DNA of 64,000 nucleotides from Mesohalobacter salilacus. GTDB lineage: Bacteria; Bacteroidota; Bacteroidia; Flavobacteriales; Flavobacteriaceae. The notes under the pieces were generated by a model, which saw only the letters and a list, made by a program, of their open reading frames with translations, was not told the DNA's origin and made no database searches. A program made the position numbers and the translations under genes. The DNA lies in NCBI GenBank assembly GCA_003931895.1, contig RRZV01000082.1, positions 1-64,000 of the forward strand, given 5' to 3'. Position 1 is the first letter of the stretch. Each line of letters starts with the position of its first letter. Shown here one piece after another: positions 1 through 8,878 of the stretch.

Positions 1-2900
1 TCAATGTTGCTTTCGGTATTACCTGTCGGTACAACCACAGACCAATCGCCATTGGCATCTGTACTTACAGTTTGTGTGTTGTTCTGACTGTCTGTAATAA
101 CAACATCAAGGTTGGCTAAGTCGGCTTCTCCAGCATCTTGAGTAGCATTACCGTTATCATCTAAATATATATGTCCTGTTAGTGTGCCAGTTTCTGTAGG
201 GTCTAGAACAAAGAAACCATCATTTTCACTAAAATTGCTTGCAATAGTAATTAATGTAGTTGTAGGGTTTGTACCCTCTGTTTGAATAGCTCCTGTAGGA
301 AAATCAGGATCAAAAACATCAATTGTTGAAGTAAAGTTTCCGACAGGAACTTGAGCATTCCAGTCACCATTAGCATTAGTCACGACAATTTGTGTATTAC
401 CAAAAGCATCTTCTAACTGAACATCTACATTAGCAATACCATTTTCACCTGTATCTTGTGTTCCATTTCCATTATCATCTAAATAAAGACGTCCTGTTAT
501 ATCTCCAGATTCAAAAAAACCATCAACTTCATTAAAAGTATTACCAATGGTCACTAAGGTTGTCGTTGGATTGGTGCCTTCTGTTTGAACGGCCCCAGTG
601 GGAAAGTCAGGATCTGATTCGTCAATGGCAGAAGTAGTATTACCAATTGGAACTTGTATACTCCAATCACCATTAGCGTCAGTAATAGCAGTTTCTGTAT
701 TACCTAAAGCATTATCAATTTGAACGTCTACATCAGAAATACCATTTTCACCAGCATCTTGAATTCCGTTTCCATTGACATCAAAATATAATCTTCCAGA
801 TAATTCTCCAGATTCAAAAAAACCATCTACCTCAGAAAACGTATCGCCATTTGTAATAAAAGTTGTTGTTGGATTTGTGCCTTCAGTTTGAAGGGCTGCT
901 GATGGAAAATCAGGGTCTGATTCATCTATCGTAGTTGTTACATTACCTACAGGAGCTTGAAAAAACCAGTCTCCGTTTACATCAGTAACGACAGTTTGTG
1001 TATTTCCTAATGCATCATCAATTTGTACATCAACGTTAGGCAAACCACTTTCACCAGTATCCTGAGTTCCATTTCCATTAACGTCATGGTATAGTCTCCC
1101 AGACAATTCTCCAGATTCAAAAAAACCATCAACTTCGTTAAAAGTGTCGCCTGCTGTCACTACAGTTGTTGTAGGGTTTGTACCTTCCGTTTGTTGAGCT
1201 CCAGTTGGAAAATCAGGATCTGATTCGTCTATTGTTGATGTTGTGTTGCCTACAGGAACATCAACAGTCCAATCGCCATTGGCATCTGTAACTATAATTT
1301 GTGAATCTCCTAGCGCATCGACAATTTGCACATCAACATTAGGTATACCATTTTCTCCTGTTTCCTGAGTTCCATTTCCATTGACATCAAAATAGACTCG
1401 ACCCGTAAGTGTTCCAAATTGGAAATAACCATCGGTTTCTGAAAACACACCAGCATTTGTAATTGTAGTTGTGGTAGGGTTTGTCCCTTCAGTTTGTGAA
1501 GTTCCTTGTGGAAAATCAGGGTCAGCTTCATCTATTGTAGTTGTTACATTTCCTACAGGAGCTTGAAAAGACCAATCTCCATTGGCATCTGTTACAACAG
1601 TTTGAGTAACCCCTAATGCATCATCAATTTGTACATCAACATTGGGAATACCATTTTCTCCCGTATTTTGAACTCCGTCTCCATTGGCATCTAAATAAAG
1701 ACGTCCTGACAATTCTCCAGATTCAAAAAAGCCGTCAATTTCGTTAAAGGTGTCTCCAGCAGTCACAACAGTTGTTGTTGGATTTGTACCTTCCGTTTGT
1801 TGAGCTCCAGTTGGAAAATCAGGGTCAGACTCGTCTATCGTTGATGTTGTGTCACCAACAGGAACATCAACAGACCAATCGCCATTGGCATCTGTAACTA
1901 TAATTTGAGAATCTCCTAGCGCGTCGACAATTTGCACATCAACATTAGCAATACCATTTTCACCTGTATCTTGTGTTCCATTTCCGTTAACATCAAAATA
2001 CAAACGACCTGTAAGTGTTCCAAATTGGAAATAACCATCGGTTTCAGAAAATACCTCATCGTTTGCAACTACTGTTGTAGTCGGATTTGTGCCTTCCGTC
2101 TGTACTGTTCCTGTTGGGAAATCGGGATCTGATTCATCTATAGTTGACGTGGTTGCTCCTGCAGGCACCTGAATAGACCAATCTCCATTGGCATCTGTAG
2201 TAATAGTTTGGGTTGCACCTAAAGCATTGTCGATTTGGATATCGACATTTGCAATTCCATTTTCTCCAGCATCTTGAGTACCGTTTCCATTGGTATCCAA
2301 ATATAATCTTCCATTTAATTCGCCAGACTCAAAGAACCCGTCAGTTTCTGAAAATATTGCGCCACCCGTTATTGCTGTGGTAGTTGGATTTGTGCCTTCA
2401 GTTTGAATTGCTCCTGTCGGGAAGTCAGGATCAGATTCATCAATTGTAGAGTTTACATTACCAGCCAACACATCAGTATTCCATTCACCATTGGCATCTG
2501 TAACTACATTAAAAGAGTTACCAAAAGCATCATCGATTTGAACATCGACATTTGGGATTCCATTTTCACCAGCATCTTGTGTCCCATTCCCGTTTACATC
2601 GAAATATACGAGACCATTTAACTCACCAAATATGGCGTAACCATCAGTACCTGCGTCAACTGTTGCATTATCAACTGCCGTAACAATAGTGGGCTCGGTA
2701 CCTTCTGTTTGAACACTTCCAGCAGGTAAGGTAGTTGAGTTAATTAAAATAAGTGTATTTCCAGGAATCACATCAAATGACCAATCGCCGTTAGCATCTG
2801 TAGATGTCGTAAAACCACTGGTATTATCATCAACAATAATAACTATGACGTTTTCAATTCCATTTTCCCCTGCATCTTGAATTCCGTTACCATTATCATC
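1..2900. repeat. Tandem 303-bp coding repeats with a 606-bp higher-order period
   Basis: The landmark tcagg[ga] of the DPDFP segment recurs at 304, 607, 910, 1213, 1516, 1819, 2122 and 2425, exactly 303 bp apart each time. Alternate units resemble each other more than their neighbours do. For example, the FQFGTLTGR-type block lies near 1420 and again near 2026, and the VDVPVG block near 1256 and 1862. The recent amplification unit therefore seems to be a 606-bp pair. The units near 2450-2900 (N-terminal end of the protein) are more diverged. Confidence 0.92.
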
Positions 2901-3047
2901 TTGATAAACCCTACCTTCAATAGTAGCAGTTGTATTTAGTGACTGAAAGAAATTATTGAAAGGATTTAAAGGAGATAAAACCTGACTGTATGCACCAAAA
3001 ATAGGCAAACAAAACAAACTGATTAGTAAAATAAACCCCCTATTCAT
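1..3047 (-). CDS. Secreted SdrD_B-like repeat protein, partial (C-terminus off the left edge)
   Basis: The frame is open from an ATG at 3047 to the left edge, 1015 codons with no stop. The N-terminus is a signal peptide of about 22 residues (hydrophobic core FILLISLF, ending AYSQ). After it come ten units of about 101 residues. Each has a calcium-loop-like motif DxNGNGxQDxGENGI near its start, then a NVDVQIDDALG-type strand, TDANGDW, and DESDPDFPTG ... QTEGTNPTTT. This matches the SdrD B-type (Cna-B-like) fold of long surface adhesins. By family knowledge such units stack into Ca2+-stiffened stalks. The C-terminus is not in the window; a type IX secretion or gliding-associated sorting domain is likely in this phylum but is inference. 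The first unit is the most diverged. Function, adhesion or otherwise, is not shown. Confidence 0.88.
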   Translation of the reverse strand, partial: MNRGFILLISLFCLPIFGAYSQVLSPLNPFNNFFQSLNTTATIEGRVYQDDNGNGIQDAGENGIENVIVIIVDDNTSGFTTSTDANGDWSFDVIPGNTLILINSTTLPAGSVQTEGTEPTIVTAVDNATVDAGTDGYAIFGELNGLVYFDVNGNGTQDAGENGIPNVDVQIDDAFGNSFNVVTDANGEWNTDVLAGNVNSTIDESDPDFPTGAIQTEGTNPTTTAITGGAIFSETDGFFESGELNGRLYLDTNGNGTQDAGENGIANVDIQIDNALGATQTITTDANGDWSIQVPAGATTSTIDESDPDFPTGTVQTEGTNPTTTVVANDEVFSETDGYFQFGTLTGRLYFDVNGNGTQDTGENGIANVDVQIVDALGDSQIIVTDANGDWSVDVPVGDTTSTIDESDPDFPTGAQQTEGTNPTTTVVTAGDTFNEIDGFFESGELSGRLYLDANGDGVQNTGENGIPNVDVQIDDALGVTQTVVTDANGDWSFQAPVGNVTTTIDEADPDFPQGTSQTEGTNPTTTTITNAGVFSETDGYFQFGTLTGRVYFDVNGNGTQETGENGIPNVDVQIVDALGDSQIIVTDANGDWTVDVPVGNTTSTIDESDPDFPTGAQQTEGTNPTTTVVTAGDTFNEVDGFFESGELSGRLYHDVNGNGTQDTGESGLPNVDVQIDDALGNTQTVVTDVNGDWFFQAPVGNVTTTIDESDPDFPSAALQTEGTNPTTTFITNGDTFSEVDGFFESGELSGRLYFDVNGNGIQDAGENGISDVDVQIDNALGNTETAITDANGDWSIQVPIGNTTSAIDESDPDFPTGAVQTEGTNPTTTLVTIGNTFNEVDGFFESGDITGRLYLDDNGNGTQDTGENGIANVDVQLEDAFGNTQIVVTNANGDWNAQVPVGNFTSTIDVFDPDFPTGAIQTEGTNPTTTLITIASNFSENDGFFVLDPTETGTLTGHIYLDDNGNATQDAGEADLANLDVVITDSQNNTQTVSTDANGDWSVVVPTGNTESNI

Positions 3048-3053
3048 ACGCTC

Positions 3054-3061
3054 CAAATATA
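3054..3061 (-). promoter_or_regulatory. Bacteroidetes -7 box TATATTTG for the repeat-protein gene
   Basis: On the minus strand TATATTTG matches TAnnTTTG and ends 6 nt before the ATG at 3047. No TTG lies at the usual -33 distance. If used, the transcript would have almost no 5' leader. Confidence 0.5.
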
Positions 3062-3242
3062 GGTAATAGAATCATAAAAACTAAGAATCAAAACACTAAA
3101 GTTAAAAAAAAAGTTAAAATTAATATTAATATTCTACAATAATAAAAAAAGAAAATGCCTTTAAAAATTGATTCTACCTTAAATTACATTGAATAATTTA
3201 GTTTATAATTAAATTGTTAATCACTATATATGTTAAAGAAAT

Positions 3243-3273
3243 AAAAAAACCGATATTTAAAAAAATATCGGTT
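3243..3273 (-). terminator. Rho-independent terminator of htpG
   Basis: A 10-bp perfect stem (arms 3248-3257 and 3264-3273, AACCGATATT/AATATCGGTT) with a 6-nt loop is followed on the minus strand by a run of T. It lies 24 nt past the htpG stop. Confidence 0.85.
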
Positions 3274-3296
3274 AATTATAAATGATAATTGAATTT

Positions 3297-5195
3297 TTAC
3301 TTTACCATTTCAAAACTACGCTTAATAAATTTTGTCATGGCTTCACCTTTTAATAGGTTTTGCGATAGCAACGCTAAATCAAGTGATTGATTAATTAGGC
3401 GTTGTTTTTTCTTCTTGGTTTTTGTGCTTAAAATATCTTCAATAAGTGGGTGATTGGTGTTGACAACCAAATTATACATTTCTGGCATGTTACCCATACC
3501 AAACATTCCACCACCTCCACCAGTTTGCTGCATTTCTTTCATACGGCGCATAAACTCGGGTTGCGTAATCATTAAAGGCATGGCACTAGAATCCATATCT
3601 TCAAGCTGAACAGTGTATTTTTCTTTAGATACTACTTCTTCAAACTCTGTCTTTAAAGTTTCTTTTTGCTTTTCGTCAAGCTTTGAAACTTTATCTTCAT
3701 CTTTTTTGATAAGATTATCTATATGGTCACTGTCTACTCTTACAAAAGAAACTTTATTTTCTTTTTCAGTTTCTATTTTTTGAATCAAATGCGAAACAAT
3801 TGGTGAGTCTAAAAGTAAAACTTCGTAACCTTTGTCTTTAGCCGATTGGATGTAAGTGTGTTGGGCTTCTTTGTCTGACGTATAAAGAATGACAAGTTTG
3901 TCATCTTTGTCAGTTTGGGTTTTTTCTATTTTTTCTTTGAGCTCGTCAAAAGTATAATAGTTGCCGTCTACAGTTGGATATAGCGCAAACTTTTGAGCTT
4001 TTTCAAAGAATTTATCTTCGGTTAACATTCCGTATTCTATCACAACTTTGATGTCGTTCCATTTTTGTTCAAAGTCTTCACGGCTATTGTTGAATAAAGA
4101 TTTTAATTTATCGGCTACTTTCCTTGAAATGTAACTTGATATTTTCTTTACTGCGCCATCGGCTTGCAAATAAGAACGTGAAACATTTAAAGGAATATCA
4201 GGCGAATCAATCACACCTCTTAACATGGTAAGAAATTCAGGTACAATACCTTCTACATTGTCAGTTACGAAAACTTGATTTTGATACAGTTGAATTTTAT
4301 CTTTTTGTGCCGCTAATTCCTGTGTCATTTTAGGGAAATATAAGATTCCCGTCAAATTGAATGGATAATCAACATTCAAATGAATATGAAATAACGGTTC
4401 TTCAAATTGCATTGGGTACAATTCTCTGTAGAAGTCTTTATAATCTTTGTCTTCTAAATCTGCAGGTTGCTTAGTCCAGGCTGGATCGGGGTTATTAATA
4501 ATATTGTCGACGGTAACTTTTTTAGGCTCTTCGTCTTCTTTGGCATCTTCTGCTTTAGGGAGTTCCTTTTCTTTGGTTCCAAATTTAATTGGAACGGGCA
4601 TAAACTTATTGTATTTATCAAGCAGTTCAGAAATTCTATTGTCTTCCAGAAACTCTTTTTCATCATCGTTAATATGTAAAATAATTTCTGTACCTCGTTC
4701 AGTTTTCTTGTCGGTTTCTTCAAGTGTAAATTCGGTTGTCCCTTCGCAAGACCAATGCACTGCAGGCGCATCTTTCCAGGATTTAGTTAGTATTTCTACC
4801 TTATGAGCTACCATAAATGAGGAGTAAAATCCAAGACCAAAATGACCAATAATACCCGCATCTTTTGAGTCTTTATCTTTATATTGTTCTAAAAATTCTT
4901 CAGCACCAGAAAAAGCCACTTCGTTGATGTATTTTTTGACTTCTTCTTCTGTCATACCGATACCTTGATCGATAATATGAAGTGTACTGTTGTCTTTGTT
5001 TATTTTAACTTCTATTTGTGGATTGCCGATATCTATTTTGGCTTCGCCAATTCGAGTTAAATGTTTGAGTTTTTGTGTTGCATCAGTTGCATTTGAGATG
5101 AGCTCTCTAAGGAAAATTTCGTGATCGCTATAAAGAAATTTTTTAATCAGTGGAAAAATATTCTCTACCGAAACATTAATATTACCATTTGCCAT
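3297..5195 (-). CDS. htpG: Molecular chaperone HtpG (Hsp90)
   Basis: This is a cytosolic Hsp90-family ATPase that helps client proteins fold. The 632-residue protein has the GHKL ATP-binding signatures: ELISNATDA at 31-39, DQGIGMT near 75 and GHFGLGFYSSF near 110. The middle domain holds the RGVIDSPDIPLNVSR segment. A glycine-rich GGGGGMFGMG stretch precedes the C-terminal dimerisation region. A start at 5246 would add 17 residues (MVSVLVLLIEF...) with no family counterpart, so I chose the internal ATG at 5195, which gives the usual MANGNINVSVENIFPL N-terminus. The gene is transcribed alone, with a terminator just downstream. Confidence 0.97.
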   Translation of the reverse strand: MANGNINVSVENIFPLIKKFLYSDHEIFLRELISNATDATQKLKHLTRIGEAKIDIGNPQIEVKINKDNSTLHIIDQGIGMTEEEVKKYINEVAFSGAEEFLEQYKDKDSKDAGIIGHFGLGFYSSFMVAHKVEILTKSWKDAPAVHWSCEGTTEFTLEETDKKTERGTEIILHINDDEKEFLEDNRISELLDKYNKFMPVPIKFGTKEKELPKAEDAKEDEEPKKVTVDNIINNPDPAWTKQPADLEDKDYKDFYRELYPMQFEEPLFHIHLNVDYPFNLTGILYFPKMTQELAAQKDKIQLYQNQVFVTDNVEGIVPEFLTMLRGVIDSPDIPLNVSRSYLQADGAVKKISSYISRKVADKLKSLFNNSREDFEQKWNDIKVVIEYGMLTEDKFFEKAQKFALYPTVDGNYYTFDELKEKIEKTQTDKDDKLVILYTSDKEAQHTYIQSAKDKGYEVLLLDSPIVSHLIQKIETEKENKVSFVRVDSDHIDNLIKKDEDKVSKLDEKQKETLKTEFEEVVSKEKYTVQLEDMDSSAMPLMITQPEFMRRMKEMQQTGGGGGMFGMGNMPEMYNLVVNTNHPLIEDILSTKTKKKKQRLINQSLDLALLSQNLLKGEAMTKFIKRSFEMVK

Positions 5196-5304
5196 TTTAA
5201 ATATTTTTAAATTAAATTCAATCAATAAGACCAAAACAGATACCAATTTGATATTTCTGACAAAGTGGCATTTTGATTTATATCGATTTTAAAAGTTCGC
5301 ACTC

Positions 5305-5401
5305 GGCTTAGGGATTGAGGCTTTGTTGGAGTCCCCGCGTTGAGCGGGACGACTGCCGAAAGCCCGACACTGACGAACGCAAAGCGTTGTCAGGGTAAGC
5401 C
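5305..5401. repeat. GC-rich palindromic (REP-like) intergenic element
   Basis: This stretch between htpG and the exchanger gene is clearly richer in G+C than its surroundings. It holds nested inverted repeats: GGCTTA (5305-5310) with TAAGCC (5396-5401); CCCGC (5334-5338) with GCGGG (5344-5348); and CTGACgAACGC (5370-5380) with GCGTTGTCAG (5384-5393). It has no coding potential. It resembles dispersed foldback elements of flavobacterial intergenic DNA; copy number cannot be judged from one window. Confidence 0.55.
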
Positions 5402-5422
5402 CCAAAAAGTAAGATTTTGACA

Positions 5423-6373
5423 TTATCTAAAAAACGCCATAAATATAAAGACCATATAGCCGATTAATAGTATAAAACCTTTAAGGCGATTAATGTAAAA
5501 ACGCTGTGGAATAAGCAAAGCAAAAGGCATTAAAATAAAGGCAAAAGCCAGCATCCAGATCAAGTCTGAACTAAGCATTTCTGTAGATTCGAGTTCTAGC
5601 GGGTGAATAAGTGCAGTAATGCCTAAAACACTGCCAATATTGAAAATATTTGAACCGATAAGGTTACCGAGGGATAAGTCTTTTTCTTTTTTGATAGCGG
5701 CCATAACTGAGGCTGCCAATTCAGGAATACTCGTGCCAAGCGCCACCATAGTTAAGGATATGACTCTGTCACTGACGCCAAAATCTAATGCTATACCTGT
5801 TGCGCCACTCACGAGCCATTCAGAACCATAATACAAACCAACAATACCAAACAATAGCCAAATGATGACTTTAAAATAACTGGTTGATTTAAGGCTTTCA
5901 TCTACATCTTCTATAATAATGTCTTTTTTGGTTCGCGTTCTTATAATTAAAAATAACAAATACACCACTAAACCGATAAGCAACATCAAACCTTCAAAGG
6001 CTGACAAAATTTGTTCAGTAGATAGAAAATAGTAAAGAAAAATAGAAAACAACATCATAATCGGCCAATAAAACCGATTAAAGTCTCTGTCTGTTGAGAG
6101 TTTATGGATTATTGCTGTCACGCCGAGAACTAAGCCAATATTAGCAATATTGGAACCCACAACATTACCTATGGCAAAATCGGGTTTTCCTTCTAAAGCG
6201 GCTATAACACTTACAAATAATTCTGGTACTGAGGTAGCAAATGATACCACTGTTAACCCTACAATCATTTTGGAAATGTTGAGTTTAAGAGAAATAGAAA
6301 CTGAAGACCTGACGAGGAATTCGCCGCCTATAACTAATAAACTTACCCCTAAAAACAGCAGTAGATAATCCAT
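5423..6373 (-). CDS. Calcium/sodium antiporter (CaCA family, YrbG-like)
   Basis: This inner-membrane exchanger has 316 residues and about ten hydrophobic segments, and shows the two inverted alpha repeats of the CaCA superfamily. Alpha-1 has FATSVPELFVS followed by GNVVGSNIANIG. Alpha-2 has ALGTSIPELAAS followed by GNLIGSNIFNIG. The acidic residues in both PEL motifs are the expected cation ligands. By family knowledge it exchanges Na+ (or another monovalent cation) for Ca2+; substrate preference cannot be read from sequence. A short acidic cytoplasmic loop (DIIIEDVDES) separates the halves. It is a single gene with no obvious operon partner. Confidence 0.92.
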   Translation of the reverse strand: MDYLLLFLGVSLLVIGGEFLVRSSVSISLKLNISKMIVGLTVVSFATSVPELFVSVIAALEGKPDFAIGNVVGSNIANIGLVLGVTAIIHKLSTDRDFNRFYWPIMMLFSIFLYYFLSTEQILSAFEGLMLLIGLVVYLLFLIIRTRTKKDIIIEDVDESLKSTSYFKVIIWLLFGIVGLYYGSEWLVSGATGIALDFGVSDRVISLTMVALGTSIPELAASVMAAIKKEKDLSLGNLIGSNIFNIGSVLGITALIHPLELESTEMLSSDLIWMLAFAFILMPFALLIPQRFYINRLKGFILLIGYMVFIFMAFFR

Positions 6374-6422
6374 TAACGCTTAAAATTTTTGCAAATATAA
6401 AATTAAAAGCGTCAACCTGAGT

Positions 6423-7412
6423 TTATGATTTGTCTTTTTGAAACTCAATATGCCATATTCCTCTGACTTGGTTAGCATCGTAATCTATTGCTTTGTCTTC
6501 TGGATATTTAAGCTTAATTGTTTTGTAGGTTTCAGTTTTTATAGTTTCGCCAACTTCTCCGTGACATTTTAGACACATACTATTGGTTACAATAGGATAA
6601 TAAAAATCAAATTTACCATTGTTTTTTTCTACAATGGGTTCAGGACTTTCACTATTAGCTATCATTTCTTTAAAAGTGTTGATATGGACTTCTTCTTGTG
6701 CTGTTGCCAAATTATCAGGGTTTCTTGGCTTGTCAGACGCACGCTTGATTTTAGCATTAAATTGCTTTTCTTTTTCTGAAGTTATAGGAATGGCTTTTAG
6801 ATTACAAAATTCTACAGCTTCTGCTGTACCTTTTTCTGCTATAGTATTCATAAGTTTTTTGCCCAATTCTTTTTTTGTAGCCATTGCTATATCCATACCT
6901 TTTTGTTTTGGTCCTTTTCTTTTTTGTTTTTGACGTTGATTGCCTCTCTGTTGGTATGGTTTCATTCCTTCGCCTTTGATATGTTCATCAAACCACTCGG
7001 GCTTATCAAGTTTATAGTTATACATATAGGAAGCAATAGACTTAATATTTGACTCATTAAACTTTTGATAAGGCATGACTCCAAAACGACTTACTGCTCC
7101 TTTCATTTTAGATTTTTCTTTAGTAGGTTGATTCACAAAATTTAATATTGATTGCGTAAACTCTTCTTCAGTAGGATTACCGCGCATATAATGCATTTTA
7201 ACCGCTACCATAGGCGGTGCGATTCGGTTGTCGTGCTCTGTTTCAGGATTATGACAAGTATAGCACTGTGTTTTCATTATTTCATAAGACTTAGAATCTT
7301 GATTTTCAGCTATTTTACTTTCTGAATTAAGAATTTTATAATCTGGTTTTGATTGCTTGTCAGATTTGCAAGCAACACTTACCAACACTAATAAGAGAAT
7401 GAGATATTTCAT
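6423..7412 (-). CDS. Cytochrome c-DUF3365 two-heme lipoprotein
   Basis: The 329-residue product starts with a lipoprotein signal (LLLVLVSVAC, lipid cysteine 15). Residues about 45-150 form a class I cytochrome c-like domain with heme motif CYTCH at 50-54 and a later GVMPYQ segment that could supply the methionine ligand. After a basic, Gln-rich linker comes a DUF3365 (Tll0287-like) domain with a second heme motif, CLKCH, at 280-284. It should be an envelope electron-transfer or redox-sensing protein; no partner is encoded nearby. I chose the ATG at 7412 over one at 7448 because only the shorter form begins directly with the signal peptide. The domain combination is read from sequence; the role is unknown. 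Confidence 0.82.
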   Translation of the reverse strand: MKYLILLLVLVSVACKSDKQSKPDYKILNSESKIAENQDSKSYEIMKTQCYTCHNPETEHDNRIAPPMVAVKMHYMRGNPTEEEFTQSILNFVNQPTKEKSKMKGAVSRFGVMPYQKFNESNIKSIASYMYNYKLDKPEWFDEHIKGEGMKPYQQRGNQRQKQKRKGPKQKGMDIAMATKKELGKKLMNTIAEKGTAEAVEFCNLKAIPITSEKEKQFNAKIKRASDKPRNPDNLATAQEEVHINTFKEMIANSESPEPIVEKNNGKFDFYYPIVTNSMCLKCHGEVGETIKTETYKTIKLKYPEDKAIDYDANQVRGIWHIEFQKDKS

Positions 7413-7476
7413 TGGAATTAATTTTTTATAAAAATAAAGCATCATCAAGTCATTTTATGTAACTCAAGTTACACGC

Positions 7477-7509
7477 TTGTATATTCTGAGTAATATTTTA
7501 GTATTTTTG
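7477..7509 (+). promoter_or_regulatory. Promoter of the yqeY-like gene
   Basis: TTG at 7477-7479 and TATTTTTG at 7502-7509 are 22 nt apart. The -7 box ends 15 nt before the chosen ATG at 7525. This supports that start rather than an in-frame ATG at 7477, which would lie inside the promoter. Confidence 0.6.
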
Positions 7510-7524
7510 TCAAAAAGTAAAATT

Positions 7525-7974
7525 ATGAGTTTAGAAAAACAAGTGATGGATAAAATAAAGGAGGCAATGAAAGCTAAAGATACTGTAGCTTTAACTTCTT
7601 TGCGTTCTATAAAAAATGAAATTTTAAAAGCGAAAACTAGTGGTGATTTTAGTGGTGAAATGACTGAAGCTGAAGAGTTAAAACTCATCCAAAAATTAGT
7701 AAAACAACGTAAAGATTCTGCAAAACTCTATCAAGAGCAAAATCGCAAAGACTTAGCAGAAGAAGAATTAAATGAAGTTAGAATTCTCGAAGATTTTTTG
7801 CCTGAGCAAATGAGCGAAGAGGACATTACTAAAGAAGTCAAGCAAATCATAGAACAAACAGGTGCTAGCAATATGAAAGATATGGGAAAAGTTATGGGCA
7901 TTGCTAGCAAACAAATGGCTGGTAAAGCAGAAGGTGCTGTGATTTCTAAAATTGTGAAGCAAGAGTTGGCTTAA
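7525..7974 (+). CDS. GatB/YqeY domain-containing protein
   Basis: This soluble protein of 149 residues spans the whole YqeY family: an N-terminal helical half (KIKEAMKAKDTVALTSLRSIKNE), LVKQRKDSAKLY in the middle, and a C-terminal GatB-tail-like half with FLPEQMSEEDI, KDMGKVMG and GRAEG-like GKAEGAVIS. The family resembles the tRNA-binding tail of amidotransferase GatB, and its exact role is unsettled. It stands alone, divergent from the cytochrome lipoprotein gene. Confidence 0.9.
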   Translation: MSLEKQVMDKIKEAMKAKDTVALTSLRSIKNEILKAKTSGDFSGEMTEAEELKLIQKLVKQRKDSAKLYQEQNRKDLAEEELNEVRILEDFLPEQMSEEDITKEVKQIIEQTGASNMKDMGKVMGIASKQMAGKAEGAVISKIVKQELA

Positions 7975-8081
7975 CGATTAAAAAATATTTGGTAGACTAT
8001 TTACTTGAACTAATTTTAGGAGAATATAATATTTATACATTTTCTCATTTGGTTTATTGATATTTATAGAAATCATTAACC

Positions 8082-8098
8082 ATAAGTTTAAAACTTAT
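8082..8098. repeat. Perfect palindrome upstream of folE
   Basis: ATAAGTTT-A-AAACTTAT has 8-bp arms around one base and lies about 75 nt upstream of the folE -7 box. It could be an operator or chance in AT-rich DNA. Confidence 0.35.
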
Positions 8099-8171
8099 CC
8101 TAATACCGTGTTAACAATAGCCAATAAAATGAGTTTTCGTCGGTTAAGACTTCAAAACACTCAAAAAAAAC

Positions 8172-8179
8172 TATCTTTG
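8172..8179 (+). promoter_or_regulatory. -7 box TATCTTTG of the folE-cysS-yidD operon
   Basis: This is an exact match to TAnnTTTG, ending 17 nt before the folE ATG at 8197. No TTG is seen at the -33 distance. Confidence 0.6.
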
Positions 8180-8196
8180 CAGATATTTATTTGACT

Positions 8197-8874
8197 ATGA
8201 GTTTAGAAGAAAAATTGTCTGAAATTGAAGAATTAGGCCACAATCACATTGGCACTTCTGGAGAAACCCCTTTGCGTAAAGATGCCTTTACATTGAGTGA
8301 TGAAGAAAAAATTGAACGCATTCACAACAACGTTCAAGATATCATGCACACTTTGGGTTTAGACTTAACTGATGATAGCCTAAGTGGTACACCTCAAAGG
8401 GTGGCCAAAATGTTTGTCAATGAAATATTTTCAGGTTTGGACCCTAAAAATAAACCTAAAATGTCAACCTTTGATAACAAATATCGTTATGGTGAAATGT
8501 TGGTTGAAAAAAATATAACAGTGTATTCTACCTGTGAACATCACTTGCTCCCTATTGTTGGCAAAGCTCATGTTGCCTACATCTCTTCTGGTCGTGTAAT
8601 TGGTTTGTCTAAAATGAATCGCATTGTAGATTACTATGCTAAACGCCCTCAAGTGCAAGAACGCATGACTATGCAAATAGTAAAAAACTTGCAAGAGGCT
8701 CTTAACACTCAAGATGTAGCTTGTGTAGTTGATGCCAAGCATCTTTGCGTTAACTCACGTGGCATTAGAGATATCGAAAGTAGCACGGTGACCAGTGAAT
8801 TTGGCGGTCAATTTAAAAATCAAGATATCAAAAAAGAATTTCTAGATTACATTAAATTAGATACAAGCTTTTAA
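8197..8874 (+). CDS. folE: GTP cyclohydrolase I (copy 1)
   Basis: The enzyme converts GTP to 7,8-dihydroneopterin triphosphate, the first step to tetrahydrofolate and related pterins. The 225-residue protein keeps the zinc ligands C113 and H116 (in CEHH) and C184 (in AKHLC). It also has catalytic H182, the [10 protein letters not shown] segment and the QERMT motif. The N-terminus carries an extra stretch of about 35 residues before the core. A TTG at 8191 could add two residues; I prefer the ATG at 8197. The gene leads an apparent operon, with cysS starting 4 nt after its stop. A second, shorter folE lies at 30332, and the two proteins are clearly different. Confidence 0.95.
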   Translation: MSLEEKLSEIEELGHNHIGTSGETPLRKDAFTLSDEEKIERIHNNVQDIMHTLGLDLTDDSLSGTPQRVAKMFVNEIFSGLDPKNKPKMSTFDNKYRYGEMLVEKNITVYSTCEHHLLPIVGKAHVAYISSGRVIGLSKMNRIVDYYAKRPQVQERMTMQIVKNLQEALNTQDVACVVDAKHLCVNSRGIRDIESSTVTSEFGGQFKNQDIKKEFLDYIKLDTSF

Positions 8875-8878
8875 ATTT

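Noticed and set aside
1310-2621. Several ORFs of 66-73 codons inside the left repeat region
   Set aside because: They are out-of-frame or antisense products of the long open minus-strand repeat gene, and recur because the DNA repeats.
1-2900. 303-bp periodicity read as a CRISPR or satellite array
   Set aside because: The period is a multiple of three, the frame is open throughout and the units encode a conserved protein fold.
4447-4806. A 119-codon plus-strand ORF antisense to htpG
   Set aside because: It is the Ser-rich antisense shadow of the acidic/Lys-rich HtpG coding region.
5196-5246. 17-residue N-terminal extension of HtpG
   Set aside because: The HtpG family starts at the MANGNINV equivalent; the extension is hydrophobic and unrelated.
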